Shown here piece by piece: positions 59,019 through 64,000 of a stretch of DNA of 64,000 nucleotides. Origin of the DNA: Rhododendron vialii (lineage: Eukaryota; Streptophyta; Magnoliopsida; Ericales; Ericaceae). The stretch lies in assembly GCF_030253575.1 (NCBI RefSeq), contig NC_080561.1, positions 11,084,001 to 11,148,000 of the forward strand, written 5' to 3'. The position numbers were made by a program, and so were the translations under genes. Each line of letters starts with the position of its first letter. The first letter of the stretch is position 1. The notes under the pieces were generated by a model. It was not told the origin of the DNA. It saw nothing but the letters and a program-made list of their open reading frames with translations, and searched no databases.

Positions 59019-60335
59019 ATCCCCCCTTAAGCTTGATTCTCTCATCCAGTGCGTTCGTCTTATCGTCTCAACATCTCATCTCGCTGGACAACCGCCTGCT
59101 GACAATTTTTCTGTCCATAGGAACAACCATCTGTTGTTTGTCCTGGCTCCCTCTCCTTGAGCCTCTATAACCACTATGTTGGTTGATCTCCTCACACAAG
59201 GAGTACATCGCTCCTTGTACACCACATGTTAGACTTAGGTCCGAAGATAGCCTGAACTGCTTAACAAGTCAATCCTCGTCATTTGTCTCTATAACCAATA
59301 TCTCGTCTGTACTGACCTCAAATCACGAATTGGTCGTGATTCTCTCGTCCGTCTTACCAAAATCTCCTCTGATTTGGTGTTTCTCACCCGTTTCTCGAGT
59401 CTGAGTGACACGTCCCATGTCTGTTCTCCTCACAAACCCATCTGGTTTGGAGTTTCTCATCTGATCGATCACATCTCATCTTCTCATCACGTTTTGTTTG
59501 GCCAAAAACTTGTGTCACGTCTCGTCTCGTCTCATTTGTCCATCATCGTCAGTTCTCGTTCGTCCGCTTTTATTTTAGGCATGGAGTGCACAAAATCTCT
59601 CGTCAAAATCTCTCGTCAAATATTGGTAAAATCACGTCTGATTTTGCTCCGTCACGTCTCATTCGTCACTTGGCTATAGGTAGCCAAAAACATCCTCTCT
59701 GCCTCTTTCTCGTCTGGCCGTGATCACATCGTCTCGTCTACACCGTCAGATTCTCGTCAAAACATCGTCTACAAATCACTTGGTGAGTGATTTTCTTGTC
59801 AACTTATCATCCGACACTGTTCACTTATACGACATCATTCTTCTGTATAGCACTATTCATTCATACAGTACTATTCCCTCATACGGTATTGTTCATACGT
59901 ACGTTTGCACCATACCACACATGGTACCATCCACACTGGATAATTTCCCTTTAAGTGGCAATAATAATTGATGCCATGTCTATTCCTTCTTTGTTGTATA
60001 AACACAACTCAATAATTGAATAGATGCCAGGCATATTGATTGCTTTGCATCTTTATTTTTTATTTTCACCTGCACCTTCTTCTTTCTTTTCTTTTCTGCA
60101 ACTCCTCTTCTTCTCCTCCGAGAAAAACAGAGAAACATTGCCACATATGACAACCTCTCACACGCTGTCGAATCCTCCCGACCTCGACATCACAATCATC
60201 TTCGCTTTCTGCTCCGACTCCGATTCTTTTCTCCGGATCGTCAATTCCGGGTCAGATTTCTTTGGCCCGTCTAGCCTGTCCTTCTCGTCTTGAGTTTCTT
60301 CATTCAAGATCGCTTGGCTATGCTCGGATACCAAT

Positions 60336-60810
60336 TGTTGGAAAGTGGAAGCAACATACATTCATGCACTAAACAAACTCTTCTTCTATTGATTTATAAC
60401 AAAGCACAAATACATAACTTATGGGGGAGAACCCCGATCTGGGGTTGCTCCCACGCCCTCACTCTCTCTGTTTCTTTTCTCCTTACTCTTCCTCACACAC
60501 AAACTCACTACACTGGTGGGGGAAACCCCCTATGGAGGGTCCCCGTTCCTCTCTCTCTTTTGCAACTCTTTTTCTATCCACTGCCAAAAAATCCATTTAT
60601 AGGCATAGAATATCACTATTCCAAGCTCATGCTTGGAGGCTTTTCCTCCGAGCATTTAACCCCACGCATGCCTTGGCTATCAAAGTCAATCTTGGCAACA
60701 CTTATTGAATTCAAGCCAATCTCTTTCTAACTTCTTTGGCCAGCCACCTAGCCTCCAAACTAATAGTACCAAACACATCTTTCATTATCAATCAAGCTTA
60801 CTTTTCAACA
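60336..60810 (-). repeat. 5' LTR of the reverse-oriented element
   Basis: 475 bp, TGTTGGAAAG to CTTTTCAACA on the + strand; ends are inverse (TGTTG/CAACA). Confidence 0.9.
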
Positions 60811-60815
60811 GGGGC

Positions 60816-63047
<2,232 letters not shown>

Positions 63048-63318
63048 AAAAATAGATGTTCCAATTTTCAATCCGTTTGAACCGGTGCAAAGATATTTTT
63101 TTAATCATTTCATCATAAATAGTCGTAATAAATTTTCGCTCTAAGGCTTTTCAATGGGTACCCTAAGAAAACTTTAAAACTAAATAAGGAATTTTAGAGT
63201 ACTCGTTGAAAGGCCTTAGAGCCAAAAAAATTACTACGATCATTTATGATGAAATAGTCAGAAAAATAACATCTTTGTACTGATTCAAATGGATTGAAAT
63301 TTGAAACACTTTATTTTT
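63048..63318. mobile_element. Foldback element A
   Basis: CAATTTTCAATCCGTTTGAA and TTCAAATGGATTGAAATTTG pair, as do TCATCATAAATAGTCG and CGATCATTTATGATGA, and CTCTAAGGCTTTTCAA and TTGAAAGGCCTTAGAG. The arms of about 120 bp leave a loop of about 30. No coding sequence. Confidence 0.85.
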
Positions 63319-63594
63319 TTACACAATTTATACATTAAAAAATATAGTTAAAAATTATGTATTTCAATTTTTTAGTTAAAAAATATAGTTGAAACACAAA
63401 GTCCTCCTGTTATAGCCTCCAGAAATAATATTTTTGGCACATGATTCAACATTTTCTGGACTAGTCGATCGTTGCCTTATCTTGGCACACAAATCAATAT
63501 TTTTTATACTTGTCTTTTGTTCACACTCTACGCATGAAGTGTAAGCATTGCCTAATGAATCCGACTATTTTTTTTTCCTTTTTTTTTCTATATA

Positions 63595-63880
63595 CATATT
63601 AAAAAAATAAGTGGTTCAATTTTCAATCTGTTTAAACCGATGCAAAGATGTTATTTTTCTGATCATTTCATTCTAAATGGTCGTAGTAAATTTTTGGCTC
63701 CAATGCCTTTCAACAAGCACTCTAAGACTCATTATTTAGTTTCAGGACTCTCTTAGGGTGCCCATTGAAAGTCCTTAGAGTAAAAAATTCATTATAACCA
63801 TTTAAAATAAAATGATCAGAAAAATAATATATTTGCAATGATTCAAACAGATTGAAAATTAAAATACTTAATTTTTTAAC
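63595..63880. mobile_element. Foldback element B
   Basis: Same design and similar arms as element A (TTCAATCTGTTTAAACCG, ATTTCATTCTAAATGGTCGT, TGCCTTTCAACAAGCACTCT), in the same orientation. Confidence 0.85.
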
Positions 63881-63894
63881 TATATTTTTAATAT

Positions 63895-64000
63895 ATAAAC
63901 GGTGTAAAAAAAATAAGTGTTCAAATTTTCAATCTGGTTGAACCGGTGCGAAGATCTTATTTTTTTGATCATGTTATTCTAAATGGTCGTAATGAATTTT
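63895..64000. mobile_element. Foldback element C, cut by the window end
   Basis: Only the left arm is present (TTCAATCTGGTTGAACCGGT, CTAAATGGTCGTAATGAATT), matching A and B. Confidence 0.7.

Larger units (their letters stand above)
58548..60815 (-). mobile_element. Complete non-autonomous LTR element, reverse orientation
   Basis: Two similar LTRs lie at 58553-59018 and 60336-60810. Beside the right LTR is the complement of a primer-binding site (GCTCGGATACCA, 60322-60333, i.e. TGGTATCCGAGC). Beside the left one is the polypurine tract (CTTAAGGGGGGA on the - strand). So the element reads right to left. GGGGC flanks both sides (58548-58552 and 60811-60815). The 1.3-kb interior has no gag or pol I can recognise; a short frame (60361-60158, -) starting inside the LTR is of unknown kind. 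It must depend on other elements. Confidence 0.88.

Noticed and set aside
58525..60730. Open frames of 95-146 codons in the LTRs
   Set aside because: They repeat in both LTRs and are non-coding repeat sequence.

Overview
This window is nuclear DNA of a flowering plant, very probably a eudicot. Its genes are split by GT-AG introns, the long spacers are AT-rich, and most of the sequence is transposable element (TE). I cannot name the species from sequence alone. I assembled three genes with full-length, uninterrupted reading frames: a plastid-type D-3-phosphoglycerate dehydrogenase (PGDH, + strand, 6 exons, 593 codons), a mitochondrial-type RNA pseudouridine synthase of the RluA family (- strand, 10 exons, 470 codons) and a UGT84-like glucosyltransferase (- strand, 2 exons, 473 codons). 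They belong to unrelated pathways and look like independent single genes.

Layout. 1-2.55 kb: a gag-only Ty3/gypsy-type LTR element whose 3' LTR is internally duplicated. 4.08-6.05 kb: a non-autonomous hAT element ending about 310 bp upstream of the PGDH start codon. 6.37-10.93 kb: PGDH, with an Au-like SINE in intron 1. 12.35-12.83 kb: the last two exons of a broken cinnamyl-alcohol-dehydrogenase (CAD) gene, directly behind the pseudouridine synthase (12.87-17.35 kb). 18-22.5 kb: hAT elements, a SINE, a Mutator-type MITE and a tandem duplication. 22.68-27.14 kb: the UGT gene, whose 3-kb intron holds at least four MITE-like insertions. 27-42 kb: mostly AT-rich spacer with small MITEs, a TRIM-like LTR array and a frameshifted SC35-type RRM fragment.

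42.5-58.5 kb is the most unusual part. Three unrelated sequences each occur as an inverted pair: a RING-H2 (ATL-like) gene fragment, an AMT1 ammonium-transporter pseudogene, and a Mutator-like element (MULE) encoding a FAR1-type domain, a transposase core, a SWIM zinc finger and an OTU-like cysteine protease. A LINE 3' end lies among them. One AMT1 copy is split by a solo LTR with a 5-bp target-site duplication. One MULE copy carries a 200-bp hAT insertion with a perfect 8-bp duplication, while the other copy preserves the empty site. 58.55-60.8 kb is a complete non-autonomous LTR element in reverse orientation. The window ends in two complete foldback elements and part of a third.

The best candidate for something little described is the inverted pair of MULE-OTU elements. 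Several TE calls rest on boundaries I could check directly, meaning terminal inverted repeats plus matching target-site duplications, so they are firm even where the family name is inferred.
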